Both the position numbers and the translations under genes were made by a program. Of a stretch of 64,000 nt of DNA, positions 16,336 through 25,452 are shown piece after piece. Under the pieces are notes generated by a model. The model made no database searches. It was not told the DNA's origin and was given only the letters and a program-made list of their open reading frames with translations. Each line of letters opens with the position of its first letter. Position 1 is the first letter of the stretch. The DNA comes from Methanolobus psychrophilus R15 (GTDB lineage Archaea; Halobacteriota; Methanosarcinia; Methanosarcinales; Methanosarcinaceae), in assembly GCA_000306725.1 (NCBI GenBank), contig CP003083.1:372001-436000 (forward strand), written 5' to 3'.

Positions 16336-17433
16336 TTATTTTATTAAGGATTCCGGACCTATTCGCCCGGACCTTATCATATGGTCCGCGATCACAAGCG
16401 CCATCATGGCTTCGGCCACCGGCACCATTCTTGGCGGTATGGTAGGGTCATGGCGCCCATGTATCTCGATATCCACTTCATTCATCTGCGCCATATTGAC
16501 ACTTCTCTGGGACTTTGAAATGGATGGTGTCGGCTTTACAGCGATACGGCATATTACAGGCAGCCCTGTTGAAAGACCCCCTATGATCCCGCCTGCATTA
16601 TTTGTATCGGGGATTATGCTTGAGTCATCGATAACAAAGGCATCGTTCATCTGGCTGCCTTTCATGCGAGCACACTCAAAACCCGAACCTATTTCCACGC
16701 CTTTGACAGCACCTATGCTCATGAGCGCAGCAGCGATATCCGCATCAAGCTTACTGAATACCGGTTCTCCAATACCTGCAGGCACTCCGGTTGTGATAAT
16801 TTCCACAATGCCGCCGATGCTGTCACCTTCATCCCGTGCAAGCCTTACCTGCTCAAGCATTTTTTCGGCCGCTTGCGGGTCTGCACACCGGACAGGTGTC
16901 TTTTCGACATTTTCACGGATCCCGGTAAAAGTAACACTTCCGGCTTTCACGCCGCCAAGCTCGATAACATGGGCAAGGACCTCAACACCTTGAAGTGAAA
17001 GTAACTTTTTAGCAATAGCACCTGCAGCCACCCTGCCGATGGTTTCCCTGCCGGAAGACCTTCCGCCTCCCCTGTGGTCCCTGATGCCGTACTTTTCCTG
17101 GTAGAAGAGATCTGCGTGTCCGGGGCGTGGGATATCCCTGATATAATCATAAGCATTTGGATTTGCATTCCTGTTCCATACCAGCATGGACACCGGACAT
17201 CCTGTGGTCATACCTTCGAAAACACCGGAAAGTATTTCCACAGTATCGGCTTCTAAGCGGGGAGTTGAGACTTCGCTCTGGCCCGGTCGCCTGCGATCCA
17301 GGTCCTTTTGTATGTCTTCCTCCGAGAGTTCAAGCCCTGCAGGTACTCCGTCAACAACCACACCCACTGCTTTACCGTGTGACTCTCCCCAGGTCGTAAT
17401 CCTGAGCGAGTGACCAAAGGTGTTTCCTGGCAT
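16336..17433 (-). CDS. aroC: Chorismate synthase
   Basis: 365 residues, last enzyme of the shikimate pathway, making chorismate from EPSP with reduced FMN. All three family signatures are visible: [20 protein letters not shown] at the N-terminus, the [20 protein letters not shown] core (about 120-140) and [14 protein letters not shown] near the C-terminus. Start ATG is unambiguous. It stands alone between the PhoU region and a divergent-looking CDF transporter on the same strand, 25 bases apart. Confidence 0.97.
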   Translation of the reverse strand: MPGNTFGHSLRITTWGESHGKAVGVVVDGVPAGLELSEEDIQKDLDRRRPGQSEVSTPRLEADTVEILSGVFEGMTTGCPVSMLVWNRNANPNAYDYIRDIPRPGHADLFYQEKYGIRDHRGGGRSSGRETIGRVAAGAIAKKLLSLQGVEVLAHVIELGGVKAGSVTFTGIRENVEKTPVRCADPQAAEKMLEQVRLARDEGDSIGGIVEIITTGVPAGIGEPVFSKLDADIAAALMSIGAVKGVEIGSGFECARMKGSQMNDAFVIDDSSIIPDTNNAGGIIGGLSTGLPVICRIAVKPTPSISKSQRSVNMAQMNEVDIEIHGRHDPTIPPRMVPVAEAMMALVIADHMIRSGRIGPESLIK

Positions 17434-17458
17434 AGTGCTATAGTATCCCTGAAGTTAT

Positions 17459-18340
17459 TTATGTATGACTGTTCTCGGCGGGCTCGATATGCACGAGCAC
17501 TTCCTGGATGCCTTCAAATCGTTCTTTGATGCGATACTGGACTATGTGAGCCACAGTGTGTGATTTATAAGTAGGCATCCCCGGGTCGACTTCAACATGC
17601 ATATCCACATAAACACTCCCCTGAGGACCACGGGTGCGTATGTTATGACAGCCCTGCACACCTTCCACCCTGCACACAACATCCGCGATCTGCGCCGGGT
17701 CAATAGACGAATGATCACAAAGTATCGAAGCGCTGCTGAATATTATCTCGACTCCCGCCCGCAGGATAACAACTGCCACCAGGACCGAGATTATGGGATC
17801 CACGAGAGGATAGCCTGCATTGATAGCAAACATACCCAGAAGAACTGAAAGTGAAACGTAGATGTCGCTTTTTGTGTGCGCAGCATCTGCCAGCAGGACC
17901 TCACTCTGCAGTTCTTTCCCTTTTCGCCTCTCGTAGGTAGTGACAGCATAGTTCACACCCATTGTGCCCAGCATTATCATGAAACTGAATGTTGTAACTT
18001 CCGGATGGGCACCATCACCGAATCGCTCAATAGCGGAGCGAACTATCTCAAAGGCCACGACTCCCAGTATGAATGCGATAAAAATAGCAGCAAGGGTCTC
18101 GAACTTCCTGTGCCCGTAAGGATGTTCAGCATCAGGCGGCTTTGAAGCTATCTGGATACCGATGAGCCCTATAACATTGGATATACCGTCAAACAGAGAA
18201 TGATATCCATCAGACTGCATACTTAGCACGTTGGTGTACATACCATAGATTATCTTAGCAGCAGCAACGCCAAGGTTCAGGAAAAGTACATACCACATCA
18301 CCTTTTGTATCTTTCTGAACCTCGATGGCGGGATATCCAT
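17459..18340 (-). CDS. Cation diffusion facilitator (CDF) metal transporter
   Basis: 293 residues from the ATG at 18340. An upstream in-frame start would add 43 mostly hydrophobic residues from an AT-rich promoter-like stretch and is rejected. Six membrane helices cover about residues 15-210; the metal site appears as SDGYHSLFDG (helix 2) and HTKSDIYVS (helix 5), the usual paired Asp/His motifs of zinc, iron or manganese exporters. The C-terminal cytoplasmic domain (about 212-290) has the expected HVEVDPGMPTYKSHTVAH. Metal specificity cannot be read off. Confidence 0.92.
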   Translation of the reverse strand: MDIPPSRFRKIQKVMWYVLFLNLGVAAAKIIYGMYTNVLSMQSDGYHSLFDGISNVIGLIGIQIASKPPDAEHPYGHRKFETLAAIFIAFILGVVAFEIVRSAIERFGDGAHPEVTTFSFMIMLGTMGVNYAVTTYERRKGKELQSEVLLADAAHTKSDIYVSLSVLLGMFAINAGYPLVDPIISVLVAVVILRAGVEIIFSSASILCDHSSIDPAQIADVVCRVEGVQGCHNIRTRGPQGSVYVDMHVEVDPGMPTYKSHTVAHIVQYRIKERFEGIQEVLVHIEPAENSHT

Positions 18341-18508
18341 GCTAATAGATATTACCACGGTAGATATAAAATGTATTATTTTTATAACTAACAAAAGAAG
18401 GTGCCACAACAATGTTTTTATAAACCAAGTGTTTAATATATAAATAATAGTATCAAAAATAACTATCAATCAGCCAACAATACTATTCTGAAAAATCTCG
18501 GTGATATA

Positions 18509-19225
18509 TTGAAAAAACTCTACACTCCGTGTATTCTGGTAACTCTTATGATCATGTCATCCCTATCAATAACAGGATGTATAGATACTCCCGACGCGCT
18601 TCCGGCATTTGTGGACGAGAGTGCGCTGGAAAGTTATGGATGGTCGCAGATTCAAGCTGTTGAGTACAGGACCTTTGAACAGAAGATATCCAACTCAACC
18701 AGTGTCAGTATTAACAGCACGGTTGTTAAGTATCGCAACGACAGGCTTGCAGAAGACATTGAAAAGCAGGTAAGCGATTTCAAGAACGATCATAATCTGC
18801 CTGTCAACATCGAAGTACCATCGATCACTTCCGAGATCCATACCAGCCGCATCACTTTCCCGGCAGGTGTGAAACTACCCAATAATATAATAAACAGAAT
18901 AGTGGAAAGCAGTGTAAAAGACCTGAGCTCGGAGAACAATATCGAGGATCTCAAGGCTACCAGCACAAGGCAGATCACATTACAAAGCGGACTTACGGTC
19001 CCCGTCTACATACACTCCGGAGCCAAGGACTCCGGAAGCGGGGGCTTGAGTGTAATTGCAGTTGTTGCAGCGTATGAGGGTGAAGATTCCAGCACCATTA
19101 TCACAGGGATAATCCCCAACGGCAGCATGTCCGTAAACATGGGACCTGTCAGCGGTAACCTCTTCACTATCGACGGTGAGCGTGAGCTGGAAGAGATGCT
19201 GAAACTGATAGCAACCCTTGAGTGA
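18509..19225 (+). CDS. Secreted lipoprotein, DUF6517-like
   Basis: 238 residues from a TTG start preceded by a GGTGA site. The N-terminus is a lipoprotein signal with the lipobox SITGC (cysteine at about residue 24). The rest is soluble alpha/beta with many serine and threonine residues. It resembles the DUF6517 lipoproteins common in euryarchaea. No catalytic motif seen. It is transcribed divergently from the CDF gene. Confidence 0.65.
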   Translation: MKKLYTPCILVTLMIMSSLSITGCIDTPDALPAFVDESALESYGWSQIQAVEYRTFEQKISNSTSVSINSTVVKYRNDRLAEDIEKQVSDFKNDHNLPVNIEVPSITSEIHTSRITFPAGVKLPNNIINRIVESSVKDLSSENNIEDLKATSTRQITLQSGLTVPVYIHSGAKDSGSGGLSVIAVVAAYEGEDSSTIITGIIPNGSMSVNMGPVSGNLFTIDGERELEEMLKLIATLE

Positions 19226-19363
19226 TAGTTACTGACAGTTGGTCAAAAATATCATTAGAATAATATCTATTTTTCTCTTTTTCTTATATTTCCATAATTA
19301 AGTATAGATATAGCCAAATATCTATTTATATCAACACCTGCATGGACACTATGGTGTCCAAAA

Positions 19364-20182
19364 ATGAGCCTTCGACTGAAAGAGCATTTTATTAAAAAAG
19401 TCCTGTTAATAGTGATATTGATATCCATGATCCTGTTTTCCGGATGTACGGGGGACAAAAGTAAGGATATCGAACAGAAGTACAATAACTCCCTGGGCAT
19501 GGAATTCGCGTTTATTCCTGAAGGTGAGTTTTACATGGGTTCGGATTCAACTCCCTTGGTCGCATTTGACAATCCGGCTCACAAAGTAAAGATTCCCAAA
19601 CCTTTCTATATGGCCAGATACGAGGTCACACAAAAGCAATGGACCATGCTGATGGGAGAAAACCCATCATTCTTTGAAGGAGATGATCTGCCGGTTGAAC
19701 AGGTGTCATGGAATGATGCTCAGGAGTTTGTAAAAAAACTGAACGAACTTGAAGATACAGATAAGTACAGGCTGCCCACTGAAGCTGAGTGGGAATATGC
19801 CTGCAGGGCCGGCACAACAAGCATGTTCTCGTTCACAGAAGAAGCAACAGACCTTGATGAGTACGGCTGGTCCGATACTTACGGCTGGTGCGCCATCAAT
19901 TCGAACAGGACCACCCATCCGGTTGGAGAAAAAGAACCAAATCAATGGGGACTGTATGATATGCATGGCAACGTATGGGAATGGACCCAGGACAATTGGC
20001 ATGACACCTATGAAGATGCATCCACTGACGGCAGTGCATGGGAAGAAGACTCTATCATCCGTGTAGGAAGAGGAGGAAGCTGGATGGACGGACCCAATAT
20101 ATGCCAGAGTGCTTTTCGCGGGCAGCTGGATGCCGACAGCAGCATCAACGTCCTTGGTTTCAGGCTTGTCAGGGAAGTCTAG
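19364..20182 (+). CDS. Formylglycine-generating-enzyme (SUMF1/EgtB-like) family lipoprotein
   Basis: 272 residues with a lipoprotein signal (ILFSGC, cysteine about residue 28) followed by a complete SUMF1-type C-lectin fold: GMEFAFIPEGEFYMGSD at the start, PVEQVSWNDAQEFVKKLN, YRLPTEAEWEYACRAG, GLYDMHGNVWEWTQD, VGRGGSW and the terminal GFRLVRE. The paired cysteines of true sulfatase-modifying enzymes are not evident and no sulfatase is nearby, so it may be a secreted structural or sensing member. Its leader contains several copies of an ATATCTATTTATA-like sequence. Confidence 0.85.
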   Translation: MSLRLKEHFIKKVLLIVILISMILFSGCTGDKSKDIEQKYNNSLGMEFAFIPEGEFYMGSDSTPLVAFDNPAHKVKIPKPFYMARYEVTQKQWTMLMGENPSFFEGDDLPVEQVSWNDAQEFVKKLNELEDTDKYRLPTEAEWEYACRAGTTSMFSFTEEATDLDEYGWSDTYGWCAINSNRTTHPVGEKEPNQWGLYDMHGNVWEWTQDNWHDTYEDASTDGSAWEEDSIIRVGRGGSWMDGPNICQSAFRGQLDADSSINVLGFRLVREV

Positions 20183-20242
20183 AAGTTCCCTTCAATTGCT
20201 TTACCGGAACATATAATTCTTATAAGTCCCGAGTTGAAGAAT

Positions 20243-21013
20243 ATGGTTAAGATTGCAGTTACAGGAAAAGGAGGTGTCGGGAAGACGACGCTCTCCGGTA
20301 CCCTGGCAAGGATGCTTGCAAGGGATGGATATGAGGTGCTTGCTATCGATGCGGATGCTGATATGAACCTTGCGTCGGCCATCGGTGTGAAAAATCCTCC
20401 CAAGCCCCTGACCGATTACCAGGAGCTTATCGAGGAAAGGGCCGGGGAGAAGGGGGGCATGTTCAAGTTCAATCCCAAGGTGGACGATATCGTTGATATG
20501 TTTGGCGTTGTGGGGCCTGACAATGTTAAAATGCTGGTGATGGGGACCATCGAAAGAGGCGGTAGTGGCTGCATGTGTCCCGCGTCTTCCTTCCTGCGTG
20601 CTTTCCTGCGTCATGTGACCTTGAAGGAGAGCAGTGCCGTCATCCTGGATATGGAAGCAGGCATCGAGCATCTGGGAAGGGGCACCACTCGTGGAATAGA
20701 CCTGATGATCGTGGTGGTTGAGCCTGGAATGCGGTCCATAGAAACGGCCCAGAGGATCAAGGAACTGTCAGAGGGTATAGATATTAGGCACCTTGCGGCT
20801 GTGATCAATAAGGGCAATTCCGCCAATATCAGGCCGCATCTTGAGAAGCTCGGCATTCCGGTCCTGGGAGAGATACCTTACGATACCGGGCTTGCAGAAG
20901 CCGACCTCATGGGCCTGGCACCCATCGATGTCGGCGGTGAATGGGTGGATGCTGTCAGAAGCATAAAAGAGAACATGCTGAGCATGATAGCGACATTTGA
21001 AAAGGAAGCATGA
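20243..21013 (+). CDS. cooC: CooC-type nickel-insertion ATPase of CO dehydrogenase
   Basis: 256-residue MinD-family ATPase. The deviant Walker A is KGGVGKTTLSGTLAR at the N-terminus, followed by the switch region IDADADMNLASAIG and a CMCP motif (about residue 111) that binds the metal at the dimer interface in CooC. Members help load nickel into CO dehydrogenase. No CODH genes are in this window. The chosen ATG lies about 22-25 bases after a TATA box (ttataag, 20219), so the message may be leaderless; a TTG three codons upstream is possible. It overlaps the cupin gene by 4 bases. Confidence 0.92.
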   Translation: MVKIAVTGKGGVGKTTLSGTLARMLARDGYEVLAIDADADMNLASAIGVKNPPKPLTDYQELIEERAGEKGGMFKFNPKVDDIVDMFGVVGPDNVKMLVMGTIERGGSGCMCPASSFLRAFLRHVTLKESSAVILDMEAGIEHLGRGTTRGIDLMIVVVEPGMRSIETAQRIKELSEGIDIRHLAAVINKGNSANIRPHLEKLGIPVLGEIPYDTGLAEADLMGLAPIDVGGEWVDAVRSIKENMLSMIATFEKEA

Positions 21014-21411
21014 TTTTAAATCTAAATCTAACGGCAGGACCGTTTATGTCGCTAAAAACATCATATCACCAGACAGAAGCCTACATAACAAAAGACGGAT
21101 CATCTATCAGGGAACTGATGCATCCTCTTGTGCATGGGAACCGGACACAGAGCCTTGCAGAGGCAATTGTGATGCCAGGCTGCGAAACACTGCGCCACAA
21201 GCATGCCTTTTCTGAGGAAATATATCACATCACCGGAGGCTCAGGATACATGACGGTCGGAGAACATGGCTTTCAGGTGAACGAAGGAGACAGTATATGC
21301 ATCCTGCCTGGAGAATATCATAGTATAAGAAACACCGAAAAGGTGCCCCTGAAGATACTGTGCTGCTGCTCACCTCCGTATTCTCATAAAGATACCGAGT
21401 TATTTGAGTGA
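21010..21411 (+). CDS. Cupin-domain protein
   Basis: 133 residues with a single cupin barrel. Motif 1 is PGCETLRHKHAFSEEIYHITGG, with two histidines and a glutamate as metal ligands, and motif 2 is GDSICILPGEYHSIRN with the third histidine. The ATG overlaps the cooC stop by 4 bases, so the two are translated together; a second ATG 12 codons in (MSLKT) is an alternative start. Small mononuclear-metal cupins have diverse roles. Coupling to cooC suggests, but does not show, a part in metal handling or CODH maturation. Confidence 0.8.
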   Translation: MILNLNLTAGPFMSLKTSYHQTEAYITKDGSSIRELMHPLVHGNRTQSLAEAIVMPGCETLRHKHAFSEEIYHITGGSGYMTVGEHGFQVNEGDSICILPGEYHSIRNTEKVPLKILCCCSPPYSHKDTELFE

Positions 21412-21574
21412 GTCGAACTGCCCCTGTAGTTATAGAAAGTAAGGAGTAAAGATAGAACAGGTTAATGTCGGAAATATTTTATAAAGCCAGCGAGGTAAAT
21501 GTTCTCATATAATAGTGTGAAAATTACCCCCGGAGGACATGTAAATCGCTAATGGGAACGCTTTTTATAGGATA

Positions 21575-21717
21575 AGGTCACTTGTTGACCTAAGCATAAG
21601 GAGGTAGTATGAGGCGCCTGGAAACCACCACGCTTTAAGGCGCCTCTCTCCTAACGAATCCGAAATATTCCCCAATATTTCTTCCTGGACATTGCGAGTG
21701 ACATTACCCGCAATGTC
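21575..21717 (+). ncRNA. Candidate structured RNA: four successive hairpins
   Basis: In the 430-base gap after the cupin gene four foldbacks follow each other: AGGTCA-cttgt-TGACCT (21575-21591); a long one in which AGGAG (21599-21603) and GAGGCGCCT (21611-21619) pair with AGGCGCCTC (21638-21646) and CTCCT (21648-21652); GAAATATT-cccc-AATATTTC (21662-21681); and GACATTGCG-N12-CGCAATGTC (21688-21717). A TATA-like tttttatag lies at about 21562-21569. The downstream plus-strand gene is far away and the next gene is convergent, so this may be an independent transcript. Strand is inferred from the TATA element and the ribosome site. Confidence 0.5.
21609..21638 (+). CDS. Nine-codon reading frame inside the structured RNA
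   Basis: ATG preceded by AAGGAGG five bases upstream, encoding MRRLETTTL and a TAA stop. The ribosome site and the start codon lie in the long hairpin (21599-21652), which would hide them when folded. Just upstream another good ribosome site, CGGAGGAC, is followed directly by ATGTAA (21539-21544), a minimal start-stop. Whether either is translated is unknown. Confidence 0.3.
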   Translation: MRRLETTTL

Positions 21718-21841
21718 TAATAGGCACTTTCTATATATAACCTAATCCGTTCTTAATAATACGAACGAGCTGACAATTTTCCATCAGGCTTTATTTTAAT
21801 GCCATTATAATTTCAGCCCGCCTTTTCTGCTCATTCTACGT

Positions 21842-22339
21842 CTATCCTTTTCTCTTAAAGTAAATGGCCGATAGTATTCCGACAATGGCAAGAACAGCAC
21901 CAAATCCAGGGGATTGTTGCTCAGATGCTGATTCATCAGATGGCTCCTCATTCGTTTCCTGTTCCTGACCTTCATTTACAGGAGCAGGTATGTCTCCTGT
22001 CGATGGAGTCTCCGATTCAGTTTGTGGGTAATCAGCAGGGTCCCCCGGGAATGTCAGGGTATTGATCTCTTCCAGGTTGGTGAATCCATCCCCGTCAGAA
22101 TCGAGCGCTTCAATCGATGCAAAGTCCCTTCCACTTGCCGCATATGCCATCCCGTAAGGATTCCGAGAGCCTCCGCCGTTTGGACTAATGTGACAGGTAG
22201 CGCATGCATCAAGCTTTGTGTCTTCTGTGTCATATTGCTGGTTGAAAGCATCCAGATATGCGGGCCTCGCTGAGACAATGGGTGAGCCCAACAACATTAT
22301 AATTACTAACAAAACCACTGCAATTAAATTATTGTTCAT
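21842..22339 (-). CDS. Secreted c-type cytochrome-like protein with PGF-CTERM anchor
   Basis: 165 residues from the ATG at 22339; an in-frame ATG five codons earlier is also possible. After a signal peptide (about 1-22) comes one heme-attachment motif, CATCH (about residues 44-48), then NPYGMAYAASG and the calcium-binding repeat DSDGDGFTNLEEI. A disordered acidic stretch (about 105-138) leads to the archaeosortase signal SPGFG, a hydrophobic helix and the basic end KRKG, so the protein should be processed and lipid-anchored on the outer surface. Likely a monoheme electron carrier; partner unknown. Confidence 0.75.
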   Translation of the reverse strand: MNNNLIAVVLLVIIMLLGSPIVSARPAYLDAFNQQYDTEDTKLDACATCHISPNGGGSRNPYGMAYAASGRDFASIEALDSDGDGFTNLEEINTLTFPGDPADYPQTESETPSTGDIPAPVNEGQEQETNEEPSDESASEQQSPGFGAVLAIVGILSAIYFKRKG

Positions 22340-22466
22340 ATTTTCATCCCACATTCCTAAGTAAATAATAAGTTCATTATTACATAGTTATAAATGTTCT
22401 TATCTGATTGAATAAGAGAAGATTGATAATAAAGATTTCATCAGGTAAGAGAGTTATTGTTTAAGG

Positions 22467-22843
22467 TTGAAGCTCTCAGAAGCAAAGGAAGTTACTGAGG
22501 AGTTCAACACGTGGATGAATAAGAAAACACCTTATCAAAAGCAATCAGTAATGTGGAGTTATGCCTTGTTGTTGAAGACTAGAGAATTGGCTCAGTTACT
22601 TATTGAAAAGAAAAAGTCTTTGATTTCTGAAAGCCTGAATATGCTATTTAAAGACAGGATTCAGAGGGTATCAGGCATAAGATATTGAGCATCTCATATA
22701 CTGATTGGGAGAGTATGGGATTCTCTAAAGTTACTCTGCATTACATGAAGAAGAATGCTGAAGCTGACAAGCCATTTACTCTTAATGCTCATGTTAGGGA
22801 AAGATTGGAGACTTGGGAGAAAAATAAAGCATCATTGATGTGA
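22467..22843 (+). pseudogene. cas1: cas1 fragment (C-terminal part, frameshifted)
   Basis: Remnant of the CRISPR integrase Cas1. The first frame (to about 22662) encodes EEFNTWMNKKTPYQKQSV and LLLKTRELAQLLIEKKKSL; after a one-base loss near 22662 the next frame continues as ILSISYTDWESMGFSKVTL, HYMKKNAEADKPFTLNAHV and RERLETWEK to a TGA at 22841-22843. This is the C-terminal third of Cas1; the catalytic N-terminal two thirds are absent, and no other cas gene or repeat array is in the window. A short stretch of low-GC DNA from here to 23745 looks like a leftover of a lost CRISPR locus. Confidence 0.75.
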
Positions 22844-22959
22844 TACAGCTACATCGGAAGCATATTCTATTACAATAAGTTGCCTTTAAATATTGTTATA
22901 CCAGATATACTAGAGCTCTTAAGTAAATACTTCATAATTCAAGACAGGATGTAATGTAA

Positions 22960-23745
22960 ATGAAGAAGCCCTTACTTGATGTGATATTTGCATCTGAGAA
23001 GCGAAAAGGAGTTCTCTTGATGCTACAGGATGGAGCAAAGGAAATGGGTTTTCTTCTTGAATCCCTTAGTACTACTAGGCAGGCATTGCTTCCTCAGATT
23101 AGAATACTTGAAGAGCATTACCTTGTTGATCACTATGCGGATACTTATAAATTGACAACTATTGGAAAGTTAGTTGTTGATGAAATGGCTTCTTTAATAA
23201 ACACTGTTGAGACTTTTGATGTTGACATTGACTATTGGGGAACTCATAATATAGATTCCATTCCGCCTCATCTATTAGAAAGGATTAGCGAGCTTAGAAA
23301 ATGCACTATAGTCAAACCTCAAATTACAGAGATAAACAGCTTATACAAACCATTTAACCTTGAGAAATCAACTACTAAATCAGTCCATTTAGTTGGTGCT
23401 TTCCTCTATCCTGATTTCTATTCAACGTTTACAAAGCTGCTTGAGAATAGTTTTACTATACACTACATTATTTCTAAAGAACTGCTCGATAAAATAAAAG
23501 AAGAGCAACATGAAAAATTTGCAGCTCTTCTTAAGAACAAATCTTTCAATTTGCATGTTTATAATAAAGAAGCAAGTTTCTTATTTTTTGTATATGATGA
23601 TGTTAATCTTATGATTGACTTCATAACAAATGAGGGAAAATTTGATATTGAACATGTTTTGTGCAGGAGAAAAAGTGCCCTTGAGTGGGCAAAAGAGTTA
23701 TTTGAATACTATTTGAGAGACTGTACACCAATTACTGAGATTTGA
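22960..23745 (+). CDS. FilR1-like winged-helix transcriptional regulator (DUF1724)
   Basis: 261 residues. Residues about 1-75 form an ArsR-like winged helix (DVIFASEKRKGVLLMLQDG, STTRQALLPQIRILEEHYLV, YKLTTIGKLVVDEM); the remainder matches the methanogen-specific C-terminal domain of the FilR1/DUF1724 family, with IPPHLLERISELRKCTIV. These proteins are abundant in Methanosarcinales, FilR1 being linked to methanogenesis and filament formation in Methanothrix. Low GC compared with neighbours. It sits next to the cas1 remnant and is convergent with the TctA-like gene. Target genes unknown. Confidence 0.85.
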   Translation: MKKPLLDVIFASEKRKGVLLMLQDGAKEMGFLLESLSTTRQALLPQIRILEEHYLVDHYADTYKLTTIGKLVVDEMASLINTVETFDVDIDYWGTHNIDSIPPHLLERISELRKCTIVKPQITEINSLYKPFNLEKSTTKSVHLVGAFLYPDFYSTFTKLLENSFTIHYIISKELLDKIKEEQHEKFAALLKNKSFNLHVYNKEASFLFFVYDDVNLMIDFITNEGKFDIEHVLCRRKSALEWAKELFEYYLRDCTPITEI

Positions 23746-23984
23746 GGATTGATTTTTTATTACATTCTGGCACAAATTTTGTAGACGTGTTTTTGGGATT
23801 GAACAGATAGTATAGTTTTTCACAGTTCGGTTTTTCTCATTACCTATAACCACATATAAATATGCGATGAAAGTGATTTGAATCCAACCCCTCAATTATT
23901 CCATCATATCATCAACAAACAGGAGTTAATCATACATCACCTCCTTATTCTCATGATGGCAGCCAACTCGTAACCTCCAGGCAC

Positions 23985-25328
23985 TCACAAAAAGTAAAGT
24001 ATTACCGGCAATAAAATAACACCCATGGCGTGGCTCTTGCGTATTTTCAGGAAGGGGGAGAGCATTCCGACAGATGTGGAGATGGCAAATACCACCAGGC
24101 CAAAGAGACCTGTGAAGAGCAGGACCAGCAGGGTTAGCACTGCGATCACGCAATAGCACAGGATGGGATAGTCTATGGACAAAAGCCATAGGTGGACCCG
24201 GTCTCCTAGATAGATGGTGGAGAAGTAGGACATTATCGCTGTCAGGGCGATGGCACACAGGAAAAGGATAATTGTGGATGCATCCAGGCTCACTCCTTCA
24301 AGCAGGCCGTTGATCACCACCATGGCTCCGTTCCTTGTCTTACCGATAACGGCAAGTGCTATCAAAGCAAAGATGGCGTTGCAGGTGTTCACACCTGAAA
24401 CAGAGACAATGAACTCTTTTGCAGAGCTGAGCATTTCCTCGTCCGAGTATCGGGTATATTGGTTCTCTTCCTTTGAGAAGTCCTGCTTGATGAACAAACG
24501 TGCAAAGACCGTGGCGATAGAAGAGGATATTCCTGGCAGCCATGCTACAAGCGAGCCTGAGAGACCGCCGACGAAGATGCCCCTGAATATGCGTTTCCTG
24601 TCCAGCTCAAGCCGGGAACGTAACTGAGCAGGGATTACAGGAGCCGACATAAGGCTGATGATGAGCTGCGATGAACCGAAAAGGCCACTGAGCAGGGGGA
24701 GCAGTATGGAAGGCTCGCCAAAGGATATGACCGGATTCATCAGATACTCCATCCTGAAAGCGAACACTCCGAGCATCCCGCTCATGAAGAATATCACCAG
24801 GGCGTAGAACCTGCTCCTCCAGTGGGAAAGCGAACCCTGCCCTTTGACAAATTCGCCTCTCTCGGTCATTATCATCAGGAACACCACAAAGATGAGTATC
24901 CACGCAAGATAAGCCTGTATCAGCGGGTATGCTGTCAGGATAATCATGGACAGCGGGAGAGCTATGAATAGCGCAAGAGCAACGGAACCTGCGCTGCCAA
25001 GTGCGGAAAGGCGGACAGCCTCTGCACCGCGGCCTTCCAGCAGGAGAGCATGTCCGGGGAGGACTGCCAGCGCGGTGTCATCGTTAGGTGCTCCAAGGAA
25101 AATTGCCGGGATTATGTCGTGAAAGGTATGTGACAGGGAGTTTGAGAGGATGATAACGGCCACATAGAACACCGGCACCCCGTTATCAGATAATAAGGGG
25201 GATATTGCAAGCAGTATCAGCGCGAAATTATTGGTATGTATCCCGGGAATCAGCCCCGATATCACTCCCAGGAGATATCCGGCAACAATGCAAAGTATGA
25301 ACAGTACCGGAGATATATCAGTGAGCAT
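23985..25328 (-). CDS. TctA-like membrane permease (archaeal DUF112/COG1784)
   Basis: 447 residues, strongly hydrophobic, with ten or more membrane segments. The N-terminal glycine-rich motif GVISGLIPGIHTNNFALILL and the matching C-terminal LPGISSSIATVFAR are the paired signature of the TctA/tripartite tricarboxylate transporter large permease family. No TctB or TctC partners are nearby, which is typical for the archaeal branch and leaves the substrate open. Transcribed divergently from the TtuA/NcsA-like gene. Confidence 0.82.
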   Translation of the reverse strand: MLTDISPVLFILCIVAGYLLGVISGLIPGIHTNNFALILLAISPLLSDNGVPVFYVAVIILSNSLSHTFHDIIPAIFLGAPNDDTALAVLPGHALLLEGRGAEAVRLSALGSAGSVALALFIALPLSMIILTAYPLIQAYLAWILIFVVFLMIMTERGEFVKGQGSLSHWRSRFYALVIFFMSGMLGVFAFRMEYLMNPVISFGEPSILLPLLSGLFGSSQLIISLMSAPVIPAQLRSRLELDRKRIFRGIFVGGLSGSLVAWLPGISSSIATVFARLFIKQDFSKEENQYTRYSDEEMLSSAKEFIVSVSGVNTCNAIFALIALAVIGKTRNGAMVVINGLLEGVSLDASTIILFLCAIALTAIMSYFSTIYLGDRVHLWLLSIDYPILCYCVIAVLTLLVLLFTGLFGLVVFAISTSVGMLSPFLKIRKSHAMGVILLPVILYFL

Positions 25329-25452
25329 GTTACCTCAGTTGTGAACTCAAATTTTTCATTGGGTAGCAGAATATTAAAGCCTTATTTAATTTTTTTGATT
25401 TTGTTCTGTGTACAAGACAGGTATTTATACTAGCATTCCATTGCAAAAGCTG

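Noticed and set aside
18341-18469. N-terminal extension of the CDF transporter
   Set aside because: The extra 43 residues come from AT-rich promoter sequence; the internal ATG gives the normal family start.
21575-21717. CRISPR array beside the cas1 relic
   Set aside because: The hairpins differ in sequence and there are no regularly spaced repeats.
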